Assembly: GCA_033439685.1 (NCBI GenBank)
Contig: JAUEDM010000007.1
Span: 1,240,001 to 1,304,000 of the forward strand
Direction of reading: 5' to 3'
Length of the DNA: 64,000 bases
From: Apodospora peruviana
Taxonomy: Eukaryota > Ascomycota > Sordariomycetes > Sordariales > Lasiosphaeriaceae
The notes beneath the pieces are model-generated. The model was not told the DNA's origin, searched no databases, and saw nothing but the letters and a program-made list of their open reading frames with translations. A program made the translations under genes and the position numbers. Positions within the stretch are counted from its first letter, which is position 1. Each line of letters opens with the position of its first letter. Below, piece by piece: positions 44,280 to 53,344 of the stretch.

Positions 44280-45240
44280 TCAGTAGCGAAGCTCCTCGCC
44301 ATCATACTGCAGGAACTTGCCCGACACAGACTCTCTTGTACCCTCGTCAATCTAAACAACATATTCCGTTAGCAGCCAACTTCTCACTTACGATACAAAG
44401 TTTTAAGGTATCAGGTGTTGAGACTCACAAACTTGACATACCGTTAACACTATCCTCCACGGTAACCCAGGCCTTCTCCATGCCAAAGTGTCTTGCACCA
44501 GCCACGGTAACCCAGGCCTTCTCCATGCCAAAGTGTCTTGCACCAGAATTTCCCATGTCGGTCTGCGCGAACCCGGGGTTGATCACAAAGGCCGTCAGCC
44601 AGTCGTTCTCGGCGTGCGCCCGTCGCACGAGGTAGTTCAGCGCCGCCTTCGTCGTCCCGTACCCGGCAAGCAGATAGGGCGCATTCTCCTCGACGTCGAC
44701 GATACTCGCGGCGTTGGTGCTGACGCCGACGAATTTGGGCGCACCGGGGCCCTTGCTGTCGGCGGTTGCCTTGAGGAGCGGGAAGGCCGCTATGAATAGT
44801 TTCAACGGCCCAAGGGTATTGACCTCGAACATGTCGCGGATGTCTTTGAGCTTGACGCCGTCGACTTTGGCGAAGGCGGAAGTCGAAGATATGCCGGCGT
44901 TGGCGATGACGATGTCCAGGTGGTCGACGCCGGCGGCCTTAATTGTGGCAATGGCATCGACGGGCATCAGTGTCGGAGTTGCTCGAGATCTTGACCAGGA
45001 GGAGCTTGGTGTCCTTTGCGGCTCGGAAGGACTGGAGGGTGCTGGCGGTGGAAGAGGACGGGTCACGGACGGCGCCGATGACGGTGTTGTTCGGCCTGGC
45101 TAGGAAAATTTCGGCGAGTCCACGGCCGATGCCTGCATTTTTAAAGTTAGTATCGACTTACAATGGACAGGAGGTTTTGAGTGTGGAAGTGAGGAAACGC
45201 ACCTCGGTTTGCGCCAGTGATGAGAACTGTGGTCCGACAT
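44280..45240 (-). pseudogene. SDR pseudogene with three frame breaks and a 15-residue duplication
   Basis: The remnant reads as a classical SDR of the fungal type that resembles norsolorinic-acid ketoreductase. It has TTVLITGANRG split by an intron (45202-45133, gtgcgt to tgcag), then LAEIFLARPNNTVIGAVRD, VDHLDIVIANAG, a YGTTKAALN active site and GKFLQYDGEELRY before a stop at 44280-44282. Three breaks are visible. The ATG at 45240 is out of frame with the Rossmann strand. An extra base near 44962-44964 separates SNSDTDA from VDAIATIKAAG. A frame mismatch before the last intron, near 44435, keeps VNGM from joining IDEGTRES. In addition a perfect 45-bp tandem duplication repeats GARHFGMEKAWVTV. 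Neighbouring genes are intact, so gene decay is more likely than uniform sequencing error, but indel errors cannot be excluded. Confidence 0.72.
44457..44546 (-). repeat. 45-bp tandem duplication inside the SDR pseudogene
   Basis: Two consecutive copies with period 45 (first copy from about 44461, second from 44506), identical over the length I can compare. The period is a multiple of three, so it duplicates 15 codons in frame. The absence of divergence suggests a recent event. Confidence 0.92.
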
Positions 45241-45868
45241 GGTGTGTGTGTAATACTTCGTTCCTGTAGTAAGTCTTTGAGTGAGATATTGCTGGAAAAG
45301 ACGTGTCTAGTATATATGATGCGTTTCAAACTGTGATTTGTTTGTAAGTGATGGCTAACAGTAACAATGTCTGGAGGGGCCGTCTTATATGTGCTTCCAG
45401 TTTCTTCCCAGAACATAATTACAGGCAAACACCACGTGTCTTACAAACTCAAGGCACTTCTGCCACTTCAATTATTAATGAGCTGCTCCATGAAACACCT
45501 CCGGAGACTTTATTGCAAATATCTGTGAACAATCCATGGCAAAATCCGGATCAGGGGCCGTAAAGTGGGTCTTGGCCGGTGCAAATTGAACGCCGCGGAG
45601 CGCCGTGGAGCTCGGCGGAGTTCCGACAATTGGAACAAACATAGTGGGCGGCATTTCATAAGCAAGTCCGGTTTACAAAGCGACTATGTTTAAAACAAAG
45701 TGTTAATCTTGTGAGTGAACATGAATTGCTACCGGATCTGCTGTCACTTTCGAGTTAAGGGGTTTGTTAAATAGGTAGCTTTCACTTGCCAAGACGGTAA
45801 GTTGATAAAGCTAAGTTTCTACCCCACCCTCCAACAAACCATCTACGGCGAGTGTCCACACTCGCAAA
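45241..45868. other. Intergenic, no gene seen
   Basis: Region between the SDR pseudogene and the tRNA gene. No coding content or repeat recognised. Confidence 0.5.
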
Positions 45869-45957
45869 TCTTCCGTAGTATAGTGGTCAGTATGTGAGCT
45901 TGTCACCGCCCCTAGGTACGATTCGCTCGAGACCCGGGTTCAATTCCCGGCGGGAGA
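45869..45957 (+). tRNA. tRNA-Asp(GTC) with intron
   Basis: Acceptor arm TCTTCCG pairs with CGGGAGA at 45951-45957 (one G-T wobble). The D-arm region is TAGTATAGTGGTCAGTATG. The anticodon stem TGAGC/GCTCG closes a 7-base loop TTGTCAC with anticodon GTC. The T-arm CCGGG-TTCAATT-CCCGG is perfect. About 18 bases (roughly 45906-45923) interrupt the loop just 3' of position 37, the standard site of eukaryotic tRNA introns removed by the Sen endonuclease. The internal A and B boxes are present. A standard nuclear tRNA gene; 3' CCA is not encoded. Confidence 0.93.
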
Positions 45958-46561
45958 GACACATCATTCTTTTTGCACTTTTCCTCTTTGTTTGGTTTTG
46001 CATTATTGCTACCGTCTTCTCTCCTTTGCTTGATTTCTTCTGTTTTTGTTCATTGGCCTGTACTTTTCTCGCTGCAGTTCTAGTGCACTCTCTGGAACAC
46101 CGTGTGCCAGCCAGCAGTTGCCAGTCCTGCGACGGCTGATAACCGACCAAGCCCCTTTCAGACCCTTTCCCCCTTTGACCCGCCAGCAAACACCAAACTG
46201 TTGCTCAGCCGTCGGTCCTCGAGACAAGTCATGCTGCACGTCTCCACACCTGGCACCGACAAACGCCTATCAATTCGCTATGGCTTGGCAGCTTTCGTAT
46301 TCCGTTTTCAGCCCCGAACAGACCAGGCAGCACAGCAGTCCTGATGTTTCAGCCTTCTAGGCTATGGCTTCGGTGCCTAGGAGTTTAGTAACACCGTTCT
46401 TTTAGTCATATAACAGGTCATCTCTTATATCTAACTAAGTTGGCAACTACCAACGCTTGTGAGTTTGGCTGTTCAACACAAACCCCATCGGTCTCTCTCT
46501 CTAAACATTCTAATCACAACTTCCAGTCCTCAGCAACAAAAACGTCAACGGTATAGCTACA
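45958..46561. other. Intergenic, no gene seen
   Basis: Begins with a T-rich stretch after the tRNA that probably serves as RNA polymerase III terminator. Then comes promoter and leader of the ankyrin gene. Confidence 0.5.
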
Positions 46562-48346
46562 ATGGAACCTTCAAATGAGGCCCAAGAGAAGGAGCCTGTC
46601 GATGACTCCACGCCACTGCATCTTGCAGCGCGCGGTATCGATCTCGGTCAAATGCAAAAGCTCTTTGAGGGACCTGACAAAGCAACTGTTGATGTAAATG
46701 CAATAACTGCAAGCGACGGCCAAACCCCCTTGTGGGATCTGGTCAGTGCCGCGGCCGAGTACGACGAGCAGCATGACGACGCCATTCCATGCTTGCGTCT
46801 ACTTCTCGACCATGGGGCAGATGTGCACCACCAAGCCTCCAACGGCGCGACAGCGTTGCACCGTTGTGCCACCTCGTGGTGCTGCGATACATCCCGCGAG
46901 CTGGCCGAGGTGCTGCTGGAGTATGGAGCCGATGTCAACGCCAACAAGTCCCTCAAGACGCCTCCAGAACCTAATAACCAGAGTCATGTCCATACCAACG
47001 ATGGTTGCGAATGCGGTGCCCACGTTGGAACCGTCTTGGGCAGCCTCTACAAAGCGGCCACCGGACATGATCTCCAACTCTCCTCCGGGTCCCAAACTCA
47101 ACCGCACGAACCCCTGGTGACTCCCATCTTCCTTGCCGTCGGTCGAAACTGCAACCTCCCCGTGACCAAGCTGTTGATCGAGCACGGAGCCGACGTCAAC
47201 ATCGTCGACCCCGACGCCGGGACACCGATGCATATCGCAGCAGGCGCCGGCAACAGAAGCAACACCGCCTCCGACAACGAAGAGATAGTCTCCCTCCTCC
47301 TATCCCAGCCCGGAGCCAAAGACACCATCCTCATCAAAAACAAGCAGCACTTCCTACCCATCCACCTCGCGGCCCAAAATCCCCAAGACGCCGCGAAGAT
47401 CTTCAAACTCATCGTCGAGGCCGGCGGCTCGCCCGTAGACGAGCCCATCTCGGCCGACACACCCCGAGAAAACCACCGGGGCCTCACCCCGCTCATGCTC
47501 GTCTGCCAAAACGCCCGAAGTACCGACTCCGACGACCGCCCGACCAAGGCGGTCGAGTACCTCCTCGACCGCGGCGCGGACCCCAACCGCACGGCGGCGC
47601 TGGGCCAGAGCGCGCTTATGCTCGCCGTGCTGGCCAAACAGCTGCCCATCGTGAAGCTGCTCGTCGCCCGCGGCGCGGACGTCACCGCACTCATCGGTAA
47701 CGACTCCTCCGGCGACACGGGCGCGAACGCACTCCACGCGGCAGTCATCACGCCACACCCGGGCCTCGTGCGCTGGCTCGTCGCCGAGGCAGCGTGTTGC
47801 GCGGTCGATAAGCGCGACTCGGACGGTTACACGGCGCTGATCCACGCGGCAGGCTACGCGCGCGGCGACGGCGCCGAGGCGGTCGAGACGGTGCGGGTGC
47901 TGGTCGAGGAGCTGGGCGCGGACATCGAGGCCGAGATACCGGATGGGCGCCGCGCCCTACACTTTGCCGCGTTCAAAGGCCAGTCAGCTTGCGCGAGGGA
48001 ACTGATTCGGTTGGGGGCGGACGTGGAGGCCGTCGACGTGAACGGGTGGACGGCGCTGCATTTTGCGGCGCGGTACCACAAGCCGGATGTGGTGGGGGTG
48101 TTGGCTGACGATGGCGGCGCGCAGGTGGGCAAGAGGGTGACGGGCGGGCCAAGGCCCAAGACTAAAGACGGGGAGGAGATCGAAATCCAGGGGTTCACAG
48201 CGGCGGACTTGGCCAAGGTTGTGAGGGGCGGCGAGGAGACGGTTAGCTTGCTGCTGGCTAAGGGGGACACGCTGTCTGAGGCGACGAAGGGGTACACGGA
48301 TGAGGATCTGTTGGAGGATAAGGGGAATGGTTGCTGCGTGATGTGA
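46562..48346 (+). CDS. Ankyrin-repeat protein with C-terminal CaaX box
   Basis: Single exon, 594 aa. At least ten ankyrin units are visible: TPLHLAARG near the start, CLRLLLDHGADVHHQASNGATALH, VLLEYGADVNANKS, VTKLLIEHGADVNIVDPDAGTPMHIAA, KAVEYLLDRGADPNRTAALGQSALMLAV, VKLLVARGADVTAL, DSDGYTALIHAAGYA, GRRALHFAAFKG, ARELIRLGADVEAVDVNGWTALHFAAR. Between them lie a Cys/His-containing insert (HTNDGCECGAHVGTV) and Ser/Asp linkers. The last four residues are Cys-Cys-Val-Met, a CaaX box expected to be farnesylated, with a neighbouring Cys that could be palmitoylated. This implies membrane attachment of a protein-interaction scaffold (inference). No catalytic domain. Partner unknown. Confidence 0.88.
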   Translation: MEPSNEAQEKEPVDDSTPLHLAARGIDLGQMQKLFEGPDKATVDVNAITASDGQTPLWDLVSAAAEYDEQHDDAIPCLRLLLDHGADVHHQASNGATALHRCATSWCCDTSRELAEVLLEYGADVNANKSLKTPPEPNNQSHVHTNDGCECGAHVGTVLGSLYKAATGHDLQLSSGSQTQPHEPLVTPIFLAVGRNCNLPVTKLLIEHGADVNIVDPDAGTPMHIAAGAGNRSNTASDNEEIVSLLLSQPGAKDTILIKNKQHFLPIHLAAQNPQDAAKIFKLIVEAGGSPVDEPISADTPRENHRGLTPLMLVCQNARSTDSDDRPTKAVEYLLDRGADPNRTAALGQSALMLAVLAKQLPIVKLLVARGADVTALIGNDSSGDTGANALHAAVITPHPGLVRWLVAEAACCAVDKRDSDGYTALIHAAGYARGDGAEAVETVRVLVEELGADIEAEIPDGRRALHFAAFKGQSACARELIRLGADVEAVDVNGWTALHFAARYHKPDVVGVLADDGGAQVGKRVTGGPRPKTKDGEEIEIQGFTAADLAKVVRGGEETVSLLLAKGDTLSEATKGYTDEDLLEDKGNGCCVM

Positions 48347-48668
48347 GTTCTTGGCTGGTAGCCTGACGGAAGGGGAGGTTAGGGAGTGTTTCTCGATGCC
48401 GTTCCATGTCGCCGGTTTCTTTTCTTACTTGCTTCCCATCCCCTCATTTCATCAGTCGGTTGTTGAAAATTAGTGAATCTGCCATAGAGCAGTATGAATC
48501 AAATATCAGTCTATTGAACGGTCTAGTTTTCTAACTGCTTGAAAAATAGCAAGGCATAAGTCATGAATTGCATGTCAGCATAGAAAACATAAACATCATG
48601 AAGGAAATCAAGTTAATCGCACATGTTATTTTTCCGGTCAGTCATTACGACCATTCATCTCGCACTAT
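48347..48668. other. Convergent intergenic region
   Basis: 3' UTRs of the ankyrin gene and of the minus-strand gene that ends at 48669. Nothing else seen. Confidence 0.5.
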
Positions 48669-49271
48669 TCAGACGTGTCGGTCCGGCTGCCGCTCACTCG
48701 ATCCCATGTGCCCATCGACATCCTGTCCCTCGCGTCGGGCTTCCTTGACTTGCTCACGGGCCAGCGACTGCTGTGCCTTTTTTCTATTTCAAGTTTTTAG
48801 TAAAAGCTCTTCAGATCAGTAATCGGTAATGAGTGCTTACCGCTCAATATCGGCATCACCCTCACCGAGAGTCACCTCGCCGCGTATCCGCCCATGCCTC
48901 TGCGTTCCGTGCTTCTGCTCGACGGCGTCCGCCACTTTGCCCTCGCCCGGCATGGCCATCTGCTCGTCGGCGTCGACTTTCTCGTTCTGATGGAGCAGAT
49001 GACCAGAATAATGAGTCTCTTTCGCCTCCCGGTCGTTGGTCGGCCTGCCCCCGTGGACGCCGTGCTCGGGCGATGGCGGGTCTTGTAGAGATCCCTTCGG
49101 GGCCGGGCGGTAATCCATGTAGTCGTTGCCGGCGCCAAAGGGGTCGCTGGTGCCGGGGGTATCAGCTACGGCCTGCTCCTCGGGCGGTTTGTGCGAGACG
49201 GCATTCTGTTTGGCCGTGTATGCTTCGTCTTTAGGTGGCTGGGCCGGTCCGGATGGGGCTTGAGCTGACAT
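48669..49271 (-). CDS. Small hydrophilic conserved fungal protein
   Basis: Two exons, 49271-48841 and 48783-48669, 181 aa. The intron (gtaagc to aaatag) joins DADIER to KKAQQSLAREQVKEARREG, a continuous charged helix, which supports the model. The protein is Pro/Glu/Gln/Gly-rich with no hydrophobic segment, signal peptide or recognised domain. A PEHGVHGGRP segment and GEGKVADAVEQKHG are conserved-looking. It resembles small intrinsically disordered proteins common in ascomycetes, some stress-related, but I cannot assign a function. The start MSAQAPSGPAQ is the first ATG of the open frame. Confidence 0.72.
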
Positions 49272-50579
49272 GTTTTCTCCGCGGAAAAGGCTGTAATTAT
49301 GTGGTATTTTGGTTTACCAAGAGACCAGGGGTCAATGTCTAGCTTGAAGGTTGAATGGGGTTATTAGTGTTGATTAGTGTGTAGCAGAGAAGAGTTGAGA
49401 GGGTAACTGAGGGAGCAAGTGCCAGTTCGATGACGTATGTCGTGAAACTATGGCATCATATCTGGTTACGCGACTTAGTTCAAGGGTTGGGGTTGTGTAT
49501 GGTGCTCACTGCAGTTCAACCAAATTCTAGCTCAGGTAGTCTATTTATATCTATGTTTAACTTTCCTTTATGAATTTCTTATGAATCTGAGAAGGGATAT
49601 AGTAACTTTGTTCAGGGCACGGTTCGATTAGTTTGTAAAGGATTATTAGCAATATTTTTCGACAAAGCGTCTCCCACCTCAGACTCAGACCCAATCAATA
49701 CCTTGGTTCTGGCGAAGTTACTTCAAGAGATAATCTTCAAAATTCCCATTGCAAATAAAAACCTTGCAGATCATAGATGTATAATTCTGTTCCTGTTCGG
49801 ACTTGGGAAGTATACGCAGGGCAGTGATCCTTACATAAGCAGAGAGTGGTGAGTGATACAACATGTGAGACAGCAGGGGACTTGCAGACCGCCTCAAAAT
49901 TTCAATGCTATGGGTCGAGACCGAACACACAGACCGAGCAATAGACCTTACTCAACCAGAGCCAGCCTCAACGGCGCGATCACTTGCCATATACAATCGT
50001 CAGTGCGCTGATTGTTACTCAAGAATACGACTTCGATCCTTCCTGTCTGAACATGGATGGAGTGTACCGTGTTGTGTATCCCCGACCTTACATGTATGTA
50101 AGTTTGTGGCTTCTTTGGTGAATCCATGTAAGTGAGTGGCTTCCTTCGGATGCGGTATTGTTATCCGCGGATAGAGCCGGCAGACCAGGTCCAGGCTTCT
50201 GGTCTGAAGGAGGCACTCAACTTGGAAACAAACTCGGGGATATGGCAGTCGGCATTCGGCAATTAGCCTTCGCGGCCAGTTGGATGGCATTTAGAGAAGG
50301 GAGTTCCCTGGTGACCGTGATCCTTCCGAGCAGGTCAAGCGTCTGTGATTTTGGATGGCATCGGATGGTATTCCGAGGGTCGGCCCCTGATGATCCTTCC
50401 ACGGCGGAAGCAAGCGGTTGTGATTTGGACTGGTATCATGGAAGAGAGGTATAAAACCCCTGAGCCACCTCTCTCATAATCTAGAAAATGATTTATGAGA
50501 TTCAGACCGTTCTCCATCGTCAAGTTCACAGCCAGAGGCTTTAAGCAAGTATTTTCATTATCTTGTTCAGCCATACAAA
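49272..50579. other. Intergenic, promoter of the 50580 gene
   Basis: About 1.3 kb without coding content. A short imperfect duplication of a GTAAGT..GTGGCTTC..T block occurs at about 50090-50155. A TATAAAA box lies at 50450-50456. Confidence 0.5.
50450..50456 (+). promoter_or_regulatory. TATAAAA box
   Basis: Canonical TATAAAA 124-130 bp upstream of the start codon at 50580. Confidence 0.5.
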
Positions 50580-51725
50580 ATGGCGGCCGCGCACATCCTC
50601 CCTCCTCAGGCTCTTCAGCATGAAGTAGACCCCATCTCCTCTCACAAAAACAACAACACCATCATCATCCACCATGAAGTTCAAGAGGAACCAGCAACCA
50701 ACATCACAACCACCACCCCTCCAAAGGAACCCTTCGACCCAAGCAAGCACCTCGCCTTCTCCCCACCCTCAAAAGTCTACACAATGGCCGACCTCGGCCT
50801 ACCGCGAGACACAGGCGTCTCCCCGGTCGCCGTGTCCGAGCCCTTTCCTCTATTCACCCAAGAAGCCGTCATGCGGATGCGGTCCGAGGTCCTCGACGAG
50901 CGCGTGCTAGCCAACTGCATGTTCTCAAGCAACCTCGCGCCGACGGGCCAGCTGCGTGGCTACGCGGCCAAGTACGCGCCCTTCGTCTATGACGCGTGGA
51001 AGGACCACGAGACCCTGAGAATCATCTCGCAGGTCGCCGGCATTGACCTGACGGTGCAGTTCGACTACGAGATCGGACATATCAACCTCTCCTCTCTCAA
51101 GGACAAGGACGACCAAAATGACGAGACGAATGATAAGCCAATCGTCGGCTGGCACCGCGACAGTTACCCCTTCGTCTGCGTAACAATGCTGAGCGACTGT
51201 ACCGGCATGGTGGGCGGCGAGACGGCCTTGCGCACCGGCCGCGAGGGCGAGATCCTCAAAGTTCGCGGACCGGAGATGGTAATACACCATCCCTCACCCC
51301 CTTCTTTTTGTATTCGCAATGAATAATGATACTGATGATATGAGGAATAGGGCCATGCCGTCGTCCTACAAGGCCGCTACATCGAGCACCAGGCCCTCCG
51401 CGCGCTCGGAACAAAAGAACGCATTACCATGGTGACGTCGTTCCGGCCGCGCAGCTCGAACGTGCGCGACGATACCGTCCTGACCACCGTGAGGCCGGTT
51501 TCTGACTTGTCGGAACTCTACTACCAGTTCGCCAAGTACCGGCTCGAGATGCTCGAGGAGCGCATCCGGCAGCAGCTGCGCGAGATGACGGACGCCCGGG
51601 CGGCTGACCGCACGGTGCCGACGAAAAAGATGAAGGACTTCTTCCGCGAACAGGCCGAGTTCCTAGCGCACATGGATCAGCATGTCGTGGACGAGGATGA
51701 GGTGGTTAAGGGGGCTCTTCACTGA
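50580..51725 (+). CDS. 2OG-Fe(II) oxygenase-like protein
   Basis: Two exons, 50580-51278 and 51351-51725, 357 aa. The intron (gtaata to gaatag) is in phase 0 and joins GPEM to GHAVVLQGRYIEHQA. A low-complexity N-terminus (HKNNN, Thr runs) is followed by a conserved fungal segment KVYTMADLGLPRDTGVSPVAVSEPF. Candidate iron ligands are His191 and Asp193 in GWHRDSYPFVCVTML and His235 in GHAVVLQGR, the order expected for 2-oxoglutarate oxygenases. GGETALRTG between them fits the jelly-roll. The C-terminal ~90 residues are a charged helical extension. The fold call is by motif, the substrate unknown. This is one of two clear candidate 2OG oxygenases in the window, with a DUF4246 gene as a possible third. 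Confidence 0.75.
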
Positions 51726-52156
51726 GTACCAAAGTATGGTAGTAGAGCAGCACATAAACAGCAATGACATAAAAGTCTGCTAGTGAAGACAGTCACTCAT
51801 GAAGCTGGTTGAGAAGCACAAGTCAAATCACGAGCAGGGGAGGACAAGACAGATATGGGTATTCATGACTCCATTCGCATTGATGGTAATCTCTATGTTC
51901 AGTATGATGTAACGAGTAAATTAAATAAAAAACTTGTTAGTCTACCGCCGCGGTGAGATATCCAGAACCATCCCGAAAGAAAAATGCAAGCCAGGTATAT
52001 AGAGTTAGCAAATCCCATCCGTCAAGATGTAAAAAGACAAAACACCCGGTAGAACCACGCTGAGACGACGGCCTTTTTGTCTTTATATTAACCCCAATGA
52101 AATACCAACCCATGGTGTATGTACCAGCTTTTCCCCCAATCCCAAGCAGCCCTAAT
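51726..52156. other. Convergent intergenic region
   Basis: 3' UTRs of the oxygenase-like gene (+) and GH17 gene (-). No other content seen. Confidence 0.5.
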
Positions 52157-53344
52157 CTACAACATGACAGCAAAGACGCCTGCCACGAGAGCAAGAGCAG
52201 CATAGGAAAAGGTGTTGAGGCCAGCGCCGCTGGTCGGGGAAGTGCTCGGCGCCGAGGTGGTACCGGAAGTACCAGCGCCCGAGGTACCGCTGCCGCTGCC
52301 CGAGGATCCGGTGCCCGAGGGCGAAGCGACGCCAGTGCTGGACGGCTGGTCAGAGCTGCCAGAGCTGGACGCGGTGGGGGTGTCAAAGGTGGTAGGGCAG
52401 GTGAGGTCGAACATGGGCTTGGTCGACAGGTCTTTGGTGATGGCGAACTTCATGGTGTTGTCCGGGTTGGAGTCGCGCAGGTTGTACCAGAAGGTGGGCA
52501 CCTTGCCGAAGAGCTTGCGGCAGCCGACCTCCTGCCAGTAGTACTGGGCGTTCTTGACGCTGGGCACGGCCTTGTCCCAGGTCTCGCCGATGTAGGGCCA
52601 GCCCGTCTCGGTCAGCCAGATGGGCTTGTCGCCGATGGCTCCCTTGACGGCATCGAAGGCGCGGTCGAAGAGCACGCCAGCATTTGTGATCTCGTTGCCC
52701 TTGCCGTCCTCGTAGTAAGGGTACTCGTCAACGCCGACGAAGTCGACGGCGTCGACGACAGCCTTGTTGGTTCCGTTGGTCCAGGCGTCCCAGGTGTCGA
52801 CGTGGCCGACGGGGATGTTGGCGATAGCGCTCTTGGCAAACTTGGTCTTGTACTCGTTGATGAAGCTGACAATGAGGGTAGGGTCGGCGCCCACCCCTGC
52901 TTTGTTCTTGACGCCCTGGACCGAGTTGCGGTACAAGTCCTCGCTGCCGATGGAGATGCCAATGATCAGGTCGGTCAGCTTGGTGCCATACTTCTTGACG
53001 CCATTTTCGAGTGCGGAAAGCTCCTGGCTGATGTTGGTCACGCCGGAAGCCCAGACACCAAGGAGGATGTAGGTCTCTGTCTCGATGGCGGCCTCGAAGG
53101 CCTCAATTGGGTCGGTCTGGCTGTATGCTTGGATGTTTGTGTAGAGACGGACGGCGTTGAACTTTCCGGGGGAGTTCTCGAGATTCTGGGCGGTTTCGAA
53201 CTCCTTCTTGAAGTCTGCCTTGAACTTGGCCGAGTGGTCCGGCAGCGTGGATCCCGAGTTGAAGCCCAAGTAGTTCTTGTCGGCGGCCGACGCGCCAGCC
53301 GCGAGAAGAGCGGCAGCGGCAGCAATACCGGATGTGAAATGCAT
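52157..53344 (-). CDS. GPI-anchored GH17 glucan endo-1,3-beta-glucosidase
   Basis: Single exon, 395 aa. A signal peptide (MHFTSGIAAAAALLAAGASA) is followed by KNYLGFNSG, the start of the GH17 barrel. The proton donor Glu is in LIIGISIGSEDLYRNS (about residue 131) and the nucleophile Glu in PIWLTETGWPYIG (about residue 245). VDFVGVDEYPYYE and TFWYNLRDSNPD are further family landmarks. After residue 320 comes a Ser/Thr/Gly-rich spacer ending in a hydrophobic tail (NTFSYAALALVAGVFAVML), a GPI-attachment signal with omega site probably in TSGAG. Resembles Aspergillus EglC-type enzymes that hydrolyse or remodel wall beta-1,3-glucan at the cell surface. A long antisense open frame here is a codon-bias artefact. 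Confidence 0.95.
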   Translation of the reverse strand: MHFTSGIAAAAALLAAGASAADKNYLGFNSGSTLPDHSAKFKADFKKEFETAQNLENSPGKFNAVRLYTNIQAYSQTDPIEAFEAAIETETYILLGVWASGVTNISQELSALENGVKKYGTKLTDLIIGISIGSEDLYRNSVQGVKNKAGVGADPTLIVSFINEYKTKFAKSAIANIPVGHVDTWDAWTNGTNKAVVDAVDFVGVDEYPYYEDGKGNEITNAGVLFDRAFDAVKGAIGDKPIWLTETGWPYIGETWDKAVPSVKNAQYYWQEVGCRKLFGKVPTFWYNLRDSNPDNTMKFAITKDLSTKPMFDLTCPTTFDTPTASSSGSSDQPSSTGVASPSGTGSSGSGSGTSGAGTSGTTSAPSTSPTSGAGLNTFSYAALALVAGVFAVML

